Assembly (NCBI GenBank): GCA_027422505.1
Contig: JAPQWV010000689.1
Coordinates: forward strand, 221,001 to 285,000
Origin: Craterostigma plantagineum
Taxonomy: Eukaryota > Streptophyta > Magnoliopsida > Lamiales > Linderniaceae
Length of the DNA: 64,000 nucleotides
Direction of reading: 5' to 3'
Shown here: positions 22,237 to 33,610 of the stretch, piece by piece
Layout: every line of letters begins with the position of its first letter
Position numbering within the stretch: the first letter of the stretch is position 1
Notes under the pieces: generated by a model
Told to the model about the DNA's origin: nothing
Databases searched by the model: none
The model's input: only the letters and a program-made list of their open reading frames with translations
Position numbers and translations under genes: made by a program

Positions 22237-23184
22237 ACAGTTACAAAAACAGTTACAGTAACAAATTGCTTTATCAGCGATCCCAGTGTCCAAACAAGCA
22301 CCATGAAAATTAAATCGATCAAGGCCGGTGCAGTCGATTTAAATGTTAAAGTACATAAATTTATGGTTGCTGAATTTAAAATTAAAAAATGATTTTATTT
22401 AAGTTTCACCATATTTCATTAATGTTTGCTGACAACGAGAAGACCGAGTGATTATTCCTTGGTTACTTTGCAGTAAAATATTGGTATTGTTTAAGGGGAG
22501 ATATGCGTTGAGAAACACGTGCCAAACACATGGACCAATAATAAGACGCATAGTTTTGCTTTTTCTTTTTCAAACCAAGAGTGACAAACTGTTATCATAG
22601 CATTGCTAACTCACACCATAGCACCTTCCAATATTTTATTCCATACTTAATAATAGGAACTATTCTCATATTTATACTACTTGCTCATAGTAGTAATTAT
22701 CATTAATGATCATAAAGTAATTTTAGCTGTGATCAAGCCAACCAATCGCATATCATAATTGAGTCAAACTTCGAGTAGCAAAGATCAAGCCAACGACTCC
22801 ATTAACTTGGCCAACGTCATTAATTTCTTACCCCGACCCGTCCTCTTGCGGTTCAGGACAGTCTTGGCAGCGTGCAATAAAAAATGAGCCATTCCAATCG
22901 ATACAAAGCTTTCTCTATGTTCTACATCTTGAATTTTAACACGGGCGTTTTTCTGATGTTAGGAATATATAAAATGTGACGCGACGAACTGAGGCAAAAG
23001 TAGCGACGGAAGCCAATGATAATGAAAAACTCTAGGAGATCCGAGAAAAGTTCGACCAGTCAACTCTCGTTTCGATGATCTCTTTCTTTCGTGTTTATGT
23101 GCAATCTCTAATTTTTGCAGTTATCTCTGTGGTTGGTTACTTAATTTGTTCGTCTTTTAACCTAATTCGTTTTAAATTTTCAAG
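22237..23184. other. Region upstream of the TITAN9-like pseudogene
   Basis: I see no coding sequence. The last 150 bases may be the former 5' untranslated region. No transposon signature is visible. Confidence 0.45.
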
Positions 23185-24695
23185 ATGGAGGCACTTTATG
23201 ATAAGCTTTTCGACGAGTATACCAAGCTCAAGGTGGTTTCTACGCTTGCATGTGCGGATACGGCTCACTGAATTTTCTGCTGCTATACGTTGCGAAAACG
23301 TTGCATAATTTTCATCTTTTAGATGCTTATGTTGATATGCCATTACTATGTGCAGCGGCTAGAGAATTGACACAGTAGTTGAAAAGTGAGAATGACAGTC
23401 TCATGCAAAAAGTACAGGAGCTGAAAAGTGAACTGGCCTCTCTTAGGCACGCACGCCACTTTCTTTTTACCTTGATTCGTTTCGATGTGCACTTCTCATT
23501 AGAAACGTTCACCAAGGATTTGTTTTCTCTGCAGATCTTCGAGCGACGAACAACATACGCATGACCAAAAGCTTCTTATGGAAGAGAAGCGCAAGTGTAA
23601 GGAAGTAGTGATGAGCAATTACAACTTTTGGCAGTCTCTGATGCATTAGCTTTTAACTCCTGTTAGGCCAACTGAGACCGTTAGTAACAGACATGGTTTC
23701 GTAATTTTGGTTCAGTGGTTTCATGAAATATGGATAATAAAGCTTTCTAGTCTGAGCCAACTTCTCAAACTCTACCTTGAACAGAAATGCACTATTTGTT
23801 ATCCCTCTTGCCATATGCATCGATATAGACATGCTAAAAGAAATTAAAATAGCATGGTGTTGCTTGGTCATATCAAAGTATTTGTGTAGTATATAGATGG
23901 GTGCCAAGTATATAAAAGAATCAGCCTATCTGTTGCCGAGCTGGGATCCAAGTTTCAGGCATGCATATCAAAGTATGACCTATGTATTCAATTTCATTAC
24001 GGAAGTTTGAGTAAAGCTGTTGTTAATATAGGTAGTGATTCTACTGACAGAAGCTCTATCAACTGCATGTTCCAACATTTTGCCGAGCTCTTGTAACTAA
24101 GAATAATAAGCCTTCCATCGTTAAGAAAAATTCCATGGGATCTTTCCTATTAGATGTTCACAGCTGGTGTTAGACTATCCTCTTCTGTTCCAAACACGAT
24201 TTTTGTATCGATATATTTCTTTTGCAAATAAGTATATAGATTTGCGATGCACTCCCTTCAAGCTTAACCTTTGAGCTGGAGTGGCTATACGAAAGCTTAG
24301 CACAAAGGTCATGGGATCCGTTAAGAAAAATCCCATGTCTAAGGCAAGATGGGAAATAAATCGACTGTGAGGGGATGTGTCGGGAATAAGTTATATAAAT
24401 GTAAAATATGATCTAGTCCCCTTCAAGCTTTAGCTTTTAGGCGAAATGCTCACTCAGTATTTCTGGCGCGAAATCTTTAACATTTATCGGGTTCATTGCG
24501 GATGAAGGTTATTCTTTTAGTCTGACGTTGACAAGTAATTCGGATGGAGAAGAAGAGTTGTTCTACGGAGTTCTGTCGCTAGGTACACTCAAAGGAGTTG
24601 CGCCGCATTTCAAGAAGGAAGAGATCAAATTCAGCACGGAAATGTACAGTCTAAACTTTGAGAGAGTTTCCAATGTTATCAAGGGGCGTCATTGA
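23185..24695 (+). pseudogene. TTN9: TITAN9-like gene, broken
   Basis: Scattered exons match plant TITAN9, a protein needed for normal embryo and endosperm development. Exon 1 (23185-23232) reads MEALYDKLFDEYTKLK and ends at a GT. A second exon (23356-23446) reads AARELTQ, then an in-frame TAG, then LKSENDSLMQKVQELKSEL. A third (from 23535) contains SSSDEQHTHDQKLLMEEKRK. The C-terminal part, to TGA at 24693-24695, has GYSFSLTLTSNSDGEEELFY and FERVSNVIKGRH. The second exon lacks a proper GT donor (GC instead) and the middle of the protein cannot be traced. The stop codon and missing parts make it a pseudogene; identification is from memory of the family. Confidence 0.65.
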
Positions 24696-25084
24696 TGCCC
24701 TTGCATTACTTTTTTATTTAACTAGGAGGGATGGATCTGTTTGATTTTGTTAAACAAGGCGATGAATGCTGTTATTAGTGAATAATTTAATTGGAATGGA
24801 TAATCGGTCGGTGTCTAGAATGATTGGTAATAATTCGGAAGTCTACTAGCACATCTACAATGATAAATCGTTTTCAATTATCTAATGTGAATGTGAATAA
24901 GATATTCTCTATTTGCATTTTCATTTTATTGTGTTTTTTTTTTTTTAATGAAAAGTTTTCATTACCACAAGCCAGTGTTTTACAGTGCCTCACACATCAA
25001 CATAACACTAATGGGCATGCATATGCTACCTTATGTTTCGGTACAACGATGAACGAAAGGCATGTGACGCCCGCCTTCGCTAGG
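24696..25084. other. Flank between pseudogene and Copia element
   Basis: AT-rich sequence with no supported gene. The last 130 bases continue, after the Copia element, at 42616, so this and 42616-43196 were once contiguous. Confidence 0.5.
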
Positions 25085-25089
25085 ATTTG
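25085..25089. repeat. Target duplication ATTTG, left
   Basis: Exact match to 42611-42615 on the far side of the Copia element. Confidence 0.9.
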
Positions 25090-25513
25090 TGATGGGAAGG
25101 GGTTGCTACCTACCCACTTCACCTACCTTATTAACAATAATAATAATATATATTTAATTATATTAATATTATATTGATTAAATGATGTAAGCAATGATCT
25201 AATTGTAGCTAAGTTCTTGCCTATAAATAGGCTACGGGGCTTAAGCTAAAAATACACCAAAAATTAATAGAAAGAGAGGGAGAAAGAAAGAGAAAAAAAA
25301 TAGAGGATTTGTTCGGTATTTGCTCCAACTATAAAGAGAGAGAGAGTGAGTGTTTGATTGAGAGGTTGTAATCTCTGTTTTTACCCAGTAATAAATTTCT
25401 ACATCGCCCGTGGTTTTTTACCCCAAGTTAAAAGGGGTTTTCCACGTAAATTCCCGTGTTCCATTTATCCTCACAGTCATTTCCAATTTCGTTACGCTGT
25501 CCATTTTGCAACA
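25090..25513 (+). repeat. 5' LTR of Copia element
   Basis: Starts TGATGGGAAGG, ends GCAACA. It matches 42179-42610 apart from scattered differences and an indel cluster at about 25331-25360. A TATAAATA box lies at 25222-25229. Confidence 0.93.
25222..25229 (+). promoter_or_regulatory. TATA box in Copia LTR
   Basis: TATAAATA, also present in the 3' LTR at 42315-42322. It is placed to start the element's genomic RNA in the LTR. Confidence 0.65.
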
Positions 25514-25515
25514 AG

Positions 25516-25528
25516 TGGTATCAGAGCC
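25516..25528 (+). other. Primer-binding site, tRNA-iMet type
   Basis: TGGTATCAGAGCC, two bases after the 5' LTR. Confidence 0.93.
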
Positions 25529-25844
25529 AGCCCTGATTGATATTCCGATTATGCTCTGTGGTTGCAGCTTTGTCAGATCTTCCACATCAGAAAGGATATC
25601 GAAAAGGTTTATCGTTACGGAAGAGTTTTTTGACAAGTCGTGGTAATAGACTGTGTAAGTAAGTTCTGTCTAGGTGGCTGGTGCCAAGCGGGACACATAG
25701 TGACCCCACCAGATCTCATCTGGGAATTTACTTAGAAGGGTAATTTTGTCTTGAAAGCTGGTCGCTACCTTTTCTGCAAATTATCTGATCAGTACTATTT
25801 GGCTAGATGTTGAATTTCTCCGACGATAGCGACATGGGAAAAAA

Positions 25845-26788
25845 ATGGCAGCTAAAAATGAAATTGAGAAATTCAACGGGAGAAACTACTCACTGTGGAA
25901 AATGAGGATTAAGGCAATTTTACTCAAAGAAAATTGTCTGGAGGCGATCACTGGCAAACCAACAACAATGACAAGTGATGCCAAGTGGAAGAAGATAGAC
26001 GGGAGGGCCATCGCTAATATTCATCTGACATTAGCAGATGATATATTATCAAGCGTCGAAGAGAAAAGTAGTGCAAAAGCAATTTGGGATCATCTTGAGA
26101 AGTTGTATCAAGTCAAGTCACTTAACAGCCGAATTTTTTCTGAAAGGAAAATTATATCATCTACGAATGGAAGAATCTTCTTCAATGACCGAGCACATCA
26201 ACAAGTTGAATACTCTATTCTCTCAACTTAAAGACTTGGACTACAAAATAGAGCCAAGTGAACGTGCTGAGCTTCTACTGCAAAGCTTGCCAGACTCCTA
26301 CGATCAACTAGTCATCAATCTAAGCAACAACCAAGCTGCGGGAAAACTTATCTTCGATAATATTGCAGCTGCGGTTCTCGAAGAAGAATCGACGCAATAA
26401 CAAAGAAGACAAGTTGATAATGTCCCAACAGGCGAAAGCGTTGACGGTGACGAGGGCAAGATCGGGAGCACACGGTCCAAATGTAAGCCGAAAACGAACA
26501 AGACCCGGAGAGTCTGGTCCAAGTGGGAGTCAAAAACGGCAAAGCCTTGTTATGAAAAATAAGAAGGCAATAAAATGTTATCACTGTGGCAAGAAAGGTC
26601 ATCTGAAGAAAGATTGTTGGGCTCTAAATAAAAATCCCAATGTCCAAGGAAATGTCGCCAACACTACCGACGATGGAATTGCCTTGGTGTGTGAAGCCGC
26701 AACCACTATCACTGAAAATGGAAGATTCAACGACGTGTGGCTCATGGACTCAGCAGCTACTTTCCACATGACCTCTAGAAGGGAATGA
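25845..26788 (+). pseudogene. Copia gag and start of protease
   Basis: The frame begins MAAKNEIEKFNGRNYSLW (UBN2-type gag) after the primer-binding site. It shifts frame near 26145 and continues with MTEHINKLNTLFSQL and LLQSLPDSYDQLV. A TAA interrupts at about 26398. The zinc knuckle CYHCGKKGHLKKDC (CX2CX4HX4C) follows near 26578, and the protease active-site region reads LMDSAATFHMT near 26744. A TGA at about 26786 stops the frame. So gag-protease is recognisable but cannot be made as one protein. Confidence 0.88.
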
Positions 26789-26879
26789 TTTCATCAATAC
26801 GAGCCAACCTTTGGAGGGTATGTCTACAGCTGCAACGACCAAGCACTGAAGATTGTCGGGGTGGGTACGATTCAAATAA

Positions 26880-26884
26880 AGATG
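26880..26884. repeat. Target duplication AGATG, left
   Basis: Exact match to 39284-39288. It sits within the Copia coding region, which continues directly after the second copy. Confidence 0.93.
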
Positions 26885-28322
26885 TGATCGACACGTAGTG
26901 AGTGATGAAAGTGCGACAAGTGATAAAATAAAACGTAAACCTAATTACTATCACCAACGTGCGATAGGCAGTGAACCCATCGTTTGTAGTGCAGTAAAGT
27001 GAGTAAACGAGTATCGAACACCAGGAATAAATCAAGTACTAGTAATGACCTAATCGACTCGATATTTAGCCTAAAGAAAATACGCAAATTGTTTGACGAC
27101 TCAACCTAACAGACAACTCCTAATTCAATCAGAAATTCAAAGAATGCGACTAACTGATGTGAGAGTTTTCAGATAATAAAGACGTGCTCGGGATTCGAAT
27201 CCCGCTAGGTATTTACGGCTAAGACAATAAAATCGCTCCTAAGTGTTTACGACTAAATCGCAGTAATTTCCTGCCCGCTCGCGAGTTTTCTATCGCCCTA
27301 AACGCTCGCGGGAATCTAAAATTCACGAATTACTAACGCGAGGATCGAGTATTTGCTTTCGCCCTATACTCGAATCCTATCTTCTATGAACGGCCTAAAC
27401 GTTGTTTAGCTGTCGCCCTAAACGTTTTTCCATGCAATCACTTTAACACATAGACATATTAAAGCAACGAAACATATTCATAGAACGATAAATAGTCAAT
27501 AGCACAAAGTCACGATAATATATGTCTTAACTACGAATTATCCTAGCGTTCATCTAATCCCAAACACAACGGGATTTAGCTACTCATAATAAAGGGAAAA
27601 ACTACGAGAGAATTGAAAGATAAAGCCGAAGAACTCATGATCTTTCCTACTGATGAATCTGGGGTGATCTCGGGGAAAGGTCTTCGTTCTTTGTTAATTC
27701 GGCGTGGATTCTTCGTTGATCCGTCTCTTGCGCTCCGGGACGGGATATCATGTTCTTTTCGCCCTAATTTCGTCTCTGGATGATTGGGAATTGATCTCTG
27801 GTGAGTTCTCCCGTTTCTGGGTCGAATTTGGGCTTTTTATACTGATTCCCGAGTCGGTCACGGCCTGGGACATGGGCCGTCACGGCCGTGACCAACATCG
27901 CTCGCGTCTCGCCTTTTCTGCCCAAGGTCACGGCCAAGTGCATCATAGGTCACGGCCGTGACCATCATCGGTGGGGTGCTCTTTCTCGAGTCACGGCCGT
28001 GACCATCACCAGCGTGGTTCTCTGCCTAGCATCACGGCCAGACGCATTAAGCGTCACGGCCGTGACCGTCACCAGCGTCCATTTAAACCAAGAGCTGCCC
28101 CTCGTCACGGCCGTGACGCGTAATGCGTTGTGACCGAGGGCAGTGTTGCCCCTTTTCGCGCCGTTTTGCCTCGTTTTCGCTCCTTTTCGCCCGAGACTCG
28201 TCCTAAGCTCCTTCAACAATAAAATAAGTGTAAATATATCGAATAAATGCATAATTTAATTGCTAAAGTTCTATTATACCCCGAATAAATAGTACGATAA
28301 ACGCATTGAAATGCGTTTATCA
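26885..28322 (-). repeat. 3' LTR of Athila
   Basis: Plus-strand ends are TGATCGACACGTAG and ATGCGTTTATCA; on the minus strand it begins TGATAAACGC. It holds five perfect copies of a 14-bp palindrome at 27879, 27949, 27990, 28053 and 28104. Relative to the 5' LTR it lacks a 22-bp segment and a 5-bp segment in the palindrome array. Confidence 0.97.
27879..28117. repeat. Palindrome array in Athila 3' LTR
   Basis: GTCACGGCCGTGAC occurs five times without mismatch at spacings of 41 to 70 bp, with half-sites (GTCACGGCC) in between. Confidence 0.95.
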
Positions 28323-28337
28323 AACCTCCCCACACTT
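28323..28337 (-). other. Polypurine tract of Athila
   Basis: On the minus strand AAGTGTGGGGAGGTT directly precedes the 3' LTR. The preceding TTGAGGACAAGCAAATG is part of a module repeated at 29676-29710. Confidence 0.85.
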
Positions 28338-29962
28338 AAGCATTTGCTTGTCCTCAAGTAAATTAGAAATCAGGTAAGGCATCAAACTAGGATAACGGCA
28401 CGATTGTTCGCAATTTATCATCAAAGCTAGAAAGCACAAAAGGAATCAAGCAAACAATCACGGACATTACACTAATGACTTGCACTCGTCGTCCTGAATT
28501 TTCTTCGCACTGCTAATCGAGACTCATACCTCCAAGGATTCACTCAAATCACTCAAGTGTATAGGCTAGTATATGATGAGTCGCTCAATTCGTGCACTAG
28601 TCCAACCCCTACCATAAACTTGCAAGTTAATCGCATCTCGACTATTCAAAGCGGCAAGTATAAATCTGAGGGTCTTTTTGGGAAAAACGGGTCGAACAAT
28701 CATGAAGCGGCAAGCATAAGTAATGAACACTTAATCTTAGAGCTAGGACACGTGATCAAAAATTTTCAAAGAGCACAGCATGATCAAACAGACAGTCACA
28801 GCCCAACATAAGACTCGACGTTCTCGCTCCGAAATCCTAGACTTTTCTGCTCGACCCTCTCAACTCAGTTCCCTTTCATTTTCTGCCCACCTTAGTCACG
28901 CTCTACTTTTATGCACTGCCCTTATTCCCTAAAACATCAAGGTTCGGCTTTTGTCGCAAAGAATACATCGTCACAGCGAATGCCGTGTGCCTAGGGATAC
29001 TTATTACCGAGACCTATATCTTGCCAAAGGGTTATGGGCAGGCTTATGCAAGAGATCGGGTCATTTCAGAAAACGGTCAAGTAAGGGACGAGTCATTTCA
29101 TGAATAGCAGAGAAGAACATCAAATCATACACTGAAATAGTAACTCTCACGTTCGACTTCTGCTCTATTCTAATCAACTCAGGCTCATAAAATCTACGGG
29201 GCTTATTCGGGTCAGTGGCTTCTATAACATATGAGGTAAGCAACGAATAGGCTCAGGCTCAACGGGGCTAACTAATGGGGTTCGTCATGGTTAAGAAAAT
29301 TTTGGCCCTGGACTTGATTCCTAATGCCCTCATCATTTTCACACTCGCACACCAAAACACTTTCAACACGCATCAGACAGGCAAGTTCTAGAGAGATATA
29401 GACTAGGCACGTCACACAACCAAGAAAAATGAGCGTAAGCTCGTCAGGCTCAAACTCTCACACGAAACAGGGTTATGTGTACGGATCTCTCAAAACAGTG
29501 CTATATCTATTCAGGCAGATAAGATTCAATCAGTCATGCATGTCCTAATTGCTCACATAATTTCATAGAATGCAGACCAACTCGAGATAAGCGCAAACAA
29601 TCATGCCTGATTCAGTAATTCATGCCTTTCCAACGAACTCAACGACTCACAGACACGTCATAAAAATTTAAAATTCCCCTCCCCACACTTAAGTCAGACG
29701 TTGTCCTCAACGTAAAAATAAAAGGAAGGGGAAAAGAGTTAAAAAGAAGCGTGACTCCCCTGACGAATAAGGGACGTGCTCGTGAGGTAGTCGGTTTAGC
29801 GCGGGGCGGTCGTGTTGTTATCCGTTAAGCGTTGTAAGCCGTTATGCGTTTCCATGCGCTAGCTAGAGAGATAAATAGGCATAAAATAGAGTAGTCATAG
29901 ATTAACTATAAACATAGTTATAAGCGTAGAGGTGGAAATAAATTCAAAACACACGCGACTAC
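28338..29962 (-). other. Athila 3' non-coding region
   Basis: No reliable ORF. Landmarks shared with the plus-strand Athila include GAGAGATCCGTACACATAACCC (at about 29469-29490, minus) and a second purine tract at 29676-29693. The small frames here are not conserved. Confidence 0.7.
29676..29710 (-). other. Internal second purine-tract module of Athila
   Basis: On the minus strand TTGAGGACAACG is followed by CTTAAGTGTGGGGAGGGG. It resembles the LTR-adjacent polypurine tract and recurs in the other Athila at 8834-8861. Confidence 0.6.
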
Positions 29963-31345
29963 TCAAACACGAAATGTCAATAAGAAGTAAAAGAAGAAAT
30001 TCCTAAGGTGGCGGCGGTGGCGGTGGTGATGGTGGCCTCGGGCGCAGGAAAGCCATCGACTGCTGGGAATACTTGAGCGCCGTGTCCATGGTTTGAAGAG
30101 CCTGGTTGTAGCGCTCGAGCTCTGCGTCGTAACGGCGGTGGGCTTCCTCGTTCTGGCGCTCGTACTCTTCCTGTCGGCGCCGAGTCTCTTCGTTGTAGCG
30201 CCGGAGCTCGTCGTCCCTCTTAGCGAGTCGTCGTTCATGCGCATCATGTCCTGGCGCAGTGCTTCGAGGTCCGCCGTTGAAGCGTACGGGGCGACGCCGG
30301 ATGATTCGCCCTGATGGTAGCCAGAGGAAAATGAGGGCCTTGTAGTCGTCGTGTCCGTCTCCAGTGGGTGTGGGCCGTCGAGGTAGAGCTGGTCGTCGGG
30401 GACGGCTCCTTGGTCGGTCTGGCCGCGATACATCTCGTGCCAGATATACACCTTGTTGGCGCGAGTCCAGGTGGGCGCCTTCACGAGCATCTTCATCTTC
30501 ACCAGCGTATCCTCGTTCACTGGGTGACGCCCGCCTACTACCTCCATCTCGGGTGCATTCGCCGGCCAGTAGCGTAATCCTTTGATTACCTTGGTGATCA
30601 GTGGGCCGACGGCGATCTTGCCATGGGGTCGTGCTTCCGCCTGAGCACTGAAGGCGTGGGACACCGCCATCCCTAAATTTATCCGTTCGCCTCGGTGTAG
30701 CTGGATCAGGTAGTACAGGTCGCGGAGGGTGACTGCTCCATGTGAGTCACCCCTCGGTGTAAGCGAGGTCGTCAGTAGGCGGTGAATATAGCGTAGTCCT
30801 GGGCTCCGTAGCGCAGATGCCTTCGACGTCCTTGCGCTGTATTCCGGCTCGCCAGGTCGAGCGATTTCAGCCCAGCACCCCCGTTGTCCTTCTGGTGTAT
30901 CGAAGAAGGTCGCGAAGGATCGGTGGCGGGGCTCAGGGACTCCAAGGGCATGGCACACATTGTCGGCCCTCACTATATGATCTTCGTTGAACGCCCGAAA
31001 TCTGATTGTGCGGTCGCCGTGTTCGTCGAAGGAGAATGTGGCAAGGAACTCCAAGGTGAGTTCCTTGTATGCTGGTTCGTCGATGGCCAGGAAGGTGTTC
31101 CATCCGCTGAGTGAGAAGTACTGAGCGACCTGATGGTCGATGTGGTACTTCGCCAATGTGTCGTGATCGATCTGGTCCATGGCGATGAACTCCATTCCCT
31201 TCAGCCGGGTGTATAGTGCCGCCTGGGCCTCGTCAGTGAACTGGCCCATGGCTTCTAGCAGTGTCGGCGGGGGCCCGCGTCGCCTTTGACGAACGGGCGA
31301 ACGCGAGGCGGGATCACGTGAGGCTGAGGATCGACTTTTACCCAT
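29963..31345 (-). CDS. Athila ORF3 (ATHILA ORF-1 / env-like protein), frameshifted tail
   Basis: This 460-codon frame lies between pol and the 3' LTR, the position of the env-like gene of Athila elements. It starts MGKSRSSASRDPASRSP. Its middle (YFSLSGWNTFLAIDEPAYKE, LEFLATFSF, TIRFRAFNEDHIVRADNV) matches the ATHILA ORF-1 family. The function in that family is unknown; no signal peptide or clear membrane span is visible. The last 80 or so residues are low-quality. In another frame the same DNA (about 30230 down to 30003) encodes a charged, probably coiled-coil segment with a polyproline end, so an indel near 30230 has replaced the original C-terminus. Confidence 0.75.
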   Translation of the reverse strand: MGKSRSSASRDPASRSPVRQRRRGPPPTLLEAMGQFTDEAQAALYTRLKGMEFIAMDQIDHDTLAKYHIDHQVAQYFSLSGWNTFLAIDEPAYKELTLEFLATFSFDEHGDRTIRFRAFNEDHIVRADNVCHALGVPEPRHRSFATFFDTPEGQRGCWAEIARPGEPEYSARTSKASALRSPGLRYIHRLLTTSLTPRGDSHGAVTLRDLYYLIQLHRGERINLGMAVSHAFSAQAEARPHGKIAVGPLITKVIKGLRYWPANAPEMEVVGGRHPVNEDTLVKMKMLVKAPTWTRANKVYIWHEMYRGQTDQGAVPDDQLYLDGPHPLETDTTTTRPSFSSGYHQGESSGVAPYASTADLEALRQDMMRMNDDSLRGTTSSGATTKRLGADRKSTSARTRKPTAVTTQSSSATTRLFKPWTRRSSIPSSRWLSCARGHHHHRHRRHLRNFFFYFLLTFRV

Positions 31346-31403
31346 AGTACCTTGGATTTTTAACGAAATTGAAGGGGGAATTTGGGTTTTTTGGGTGTCG
31401 CCG

Positions 31404-31535
31404 GAGGTGGGAGGACGGCGGTGGCGGTCGGCGGCGTTGGTGGGAGGAGGTCGAAGGTGGTGAGGGTGAAGGGAGGGGCGAGAGGGAGAGGAGGGAGAGA
31501 AGAGAGAGGAGGAAATGGGGAAGAAAGGAAAAAAT
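31404..31535. repeat. G/A-rich purine stretch upstream of ORF3
   Basis: The plus strand is almost pure G and A. It includes four or more GGG runs within 32 bases (31464-31495), which fits a G-quadruplex pattern. Confidence 0.7.
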
Positions 31536-31562
31536 GCTTTTTTATAACTGAAAATCGCCTAG

Positions 31563-31900
31563 GTCACGGCCGTGACCTATATAGGTCTTGACCGTGACCA
31601 TCGGCAGCGGCCTCTTCTGCCGCTAGTCACGGCCGTGACATTAATGTCACGAGCCGTGACAAAAGCGGGCGATTTTTTTTTTTTATTAATTTTTATTTTT
31701 TTATTTATTTATTTATTTTTTTTTAAAAAAACGACGTCAAGGCCGTGACGACCTAAGCCGTTGGCCGTGACACAAGGCAGCGTATGCCTCTGTGGAGTGT
31801 CACGGCCGTGACAGCTTAAGCGCCCGGCCGTGACGCGAGGCAGAGGGTTCCTCGCTAGCTCGTCACGGCCGTGACTGCTTAAGCAGTTGGCCGTGACTCT
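31563..31900. repeat. Palindrome array in Athila pol-ORF3 spacer
   Basis: Perfect GTCACGGCCGTGAC copies occur at 31563, 31626, 31799 and 31862, with several imperfect ones between, around an AT-rich tract (31670-31728). The same palindrome fills the LTRs although this region is outside them. Confidence 0.93.
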
Positions 31901-32016
31901 TAATTTTTTTTTTTGACTAAGGCTATACCTAAGACATAAATGAAAATACCTGGGTTGCCCCCCAAGAAGCGCTTACTTTACCGTCTTTAGCCGGACGTCG
32001 TTTCGTTCGCTTACGT

Positions 32017-33610
32017 CTAGATGTCCAAGTACAGCACTTCCCTCTCGGTCGCGTCTTCCTCGCCTGCGAGATAGTGCTTCAACCTATGGCCGTTCACCTT
32101 AAACGTACCCTGCTCCATACCTGAAATCTCAACAGTACCATAAGGGAAAACACGGGTAACAGTGAACGGTCCTGACCAACGTGATCTAAGCTTGCCAGGA
32201 AAAAGCCTAAGTCGAGAGTTAAAAAGAAGGACTTGGTCCCCTTCCTGAAACTCTCGCCTTTGCCTAACCTTTTATCATGATAGGCTTTGGAGCGTTCCTT
32301 GTACATGCGGGCGTTATCGTAAGCCGATAAACGCCACTCGTCTAACTCGTTGATTTGGAGTTGCCGCTTTCCGCCGGCGTTCCCCAAATCAAGATCCAAG
32401 GACTTGATAGCCCAATATGCCTTATGCTCTATTTCTACGGGAAGATGCATGCTTTTCCATAGACTAATCTATATGGTGTGGTGCCTATTGGAGTCTTATA
32501 CGCAGTCCTATATGCCCAGAGTGCATCATTCAACTTGTTCGCCCACTCCCTACGGTTTCCCTCTATGGTCTTCTCTAGAATGCGTTTCAACTCGCGATTC
32601 ACTACTTCGACTTGACCACTAGCTTGGGGGTGCTACGGGGTGGATAGGCTATGTTTAACACCGTAACGTTCAAACGTGCGTGCAAACTGGGTGTTACAAA
32701 AGTGAGTGCCTCTATCACTAATGATGCATCTAGGTGCCCCAAAACGTGAAAATAACGCTCGTAAAAATCTAACGACTACCCTAGCATCGTTCGTGGGTAA
32801 GGCTTGCGCCTCGGCCCACTTAGACACATAATCAACGGCAACTAGGATGTACTTATTGTTGTACGAGCTAGGAAATGGACCCATAAAGTCTATACCCCAT
32901 ACATCGAAAATTTCACAAACTAAGATGAAGTTCTGGGGCATTTCGTCGCGTTTCGAGAGATTACCTGCGCGCTGACACTGATCACAAGTGTCAACGTACC
33001 TTTGGGCGTCCTTGAAGATCGTGGGCCAATAGAATCCGCTATCCAACACCTTCTGAGCGGTACGATTTGCTGCATAATGTCCTCCGGTCGGTCCGTTGTG
33101 GCAATGCCTAAGGATCTGCGTCGATTCCGGGGCAGCCACGCATCGTCGTATTACCTGGTCTGCACATCGCCTGAAAAGATACGGGTCTTCCCAAAAGTAG
33201 TACCTCAACTCAGAAAAGAATTTCTTCTTTTGCTGACTCGTGTACTCCTTTGGTAGAACCCTTGCAACAAGATAGTTAGCATAATCTGCAAACCAAGGGG
33301 TGTCGTCACTTACCACATGTATCGCATAGAGGTGCTCGTCAGGGAACCGGTCGTGTATCGCCCTTTCGTCCTTCTGATATATTTCGGACTCCTCCAATCG
33401 AGAGAGGTGGTCCGCCGCTAAGTTCTCTGCACCTTTCTTATCGCGGATCTCGATGTCGAACTCTTGCAGCAGTAGGATCCACCTAATTAGCCGTGGCTTG
33501 GCATCGGGCTTTGCTAACAAGTACATAAGAGCAGAGTGGTCAGTAAAAACGATAACTTTAGATAGGATTAGATATGACCTGAACTTGTCGAAAGCGAACA
33601 CGACGGCCAA
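32017..33610 (-). pseudogene. Athila RNase H and integrase
   Basis: The open part 32633-33610 begins in RNase H ([27 protein letters not shown]). It then has the integrase zinc region ([20 protein letters not shown]) and the core with [20 protein letters not shown] and [13 protein letters not shown] stop replaces the expected tyrosine codon before HPQASGQ at about 32633. Beyond it the frame goes on through the third acidic region, then shifts near 32450 and again near 32275. It ends with [11 protein letters not shown] and TAG at 32019-32017. It would insert element DNA into the chromosome if intact. Confidence 0.9.

Noticed and set aside
27190..27215. tRNA-like B box (GGATTCGAATCCCG) in the Athila LTR, also at 38122
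   Set aside because: No acceptor, D or anticodon arm can be built around it. It is part of both LTR copies.
27849..28135. CRISPR-like spaced palindromic repeats
   Set aside because: The spacing is irregular (41-70 bp), the spacers themselves are repeated, and the array lies in an LTR of a plant retrotransposon.
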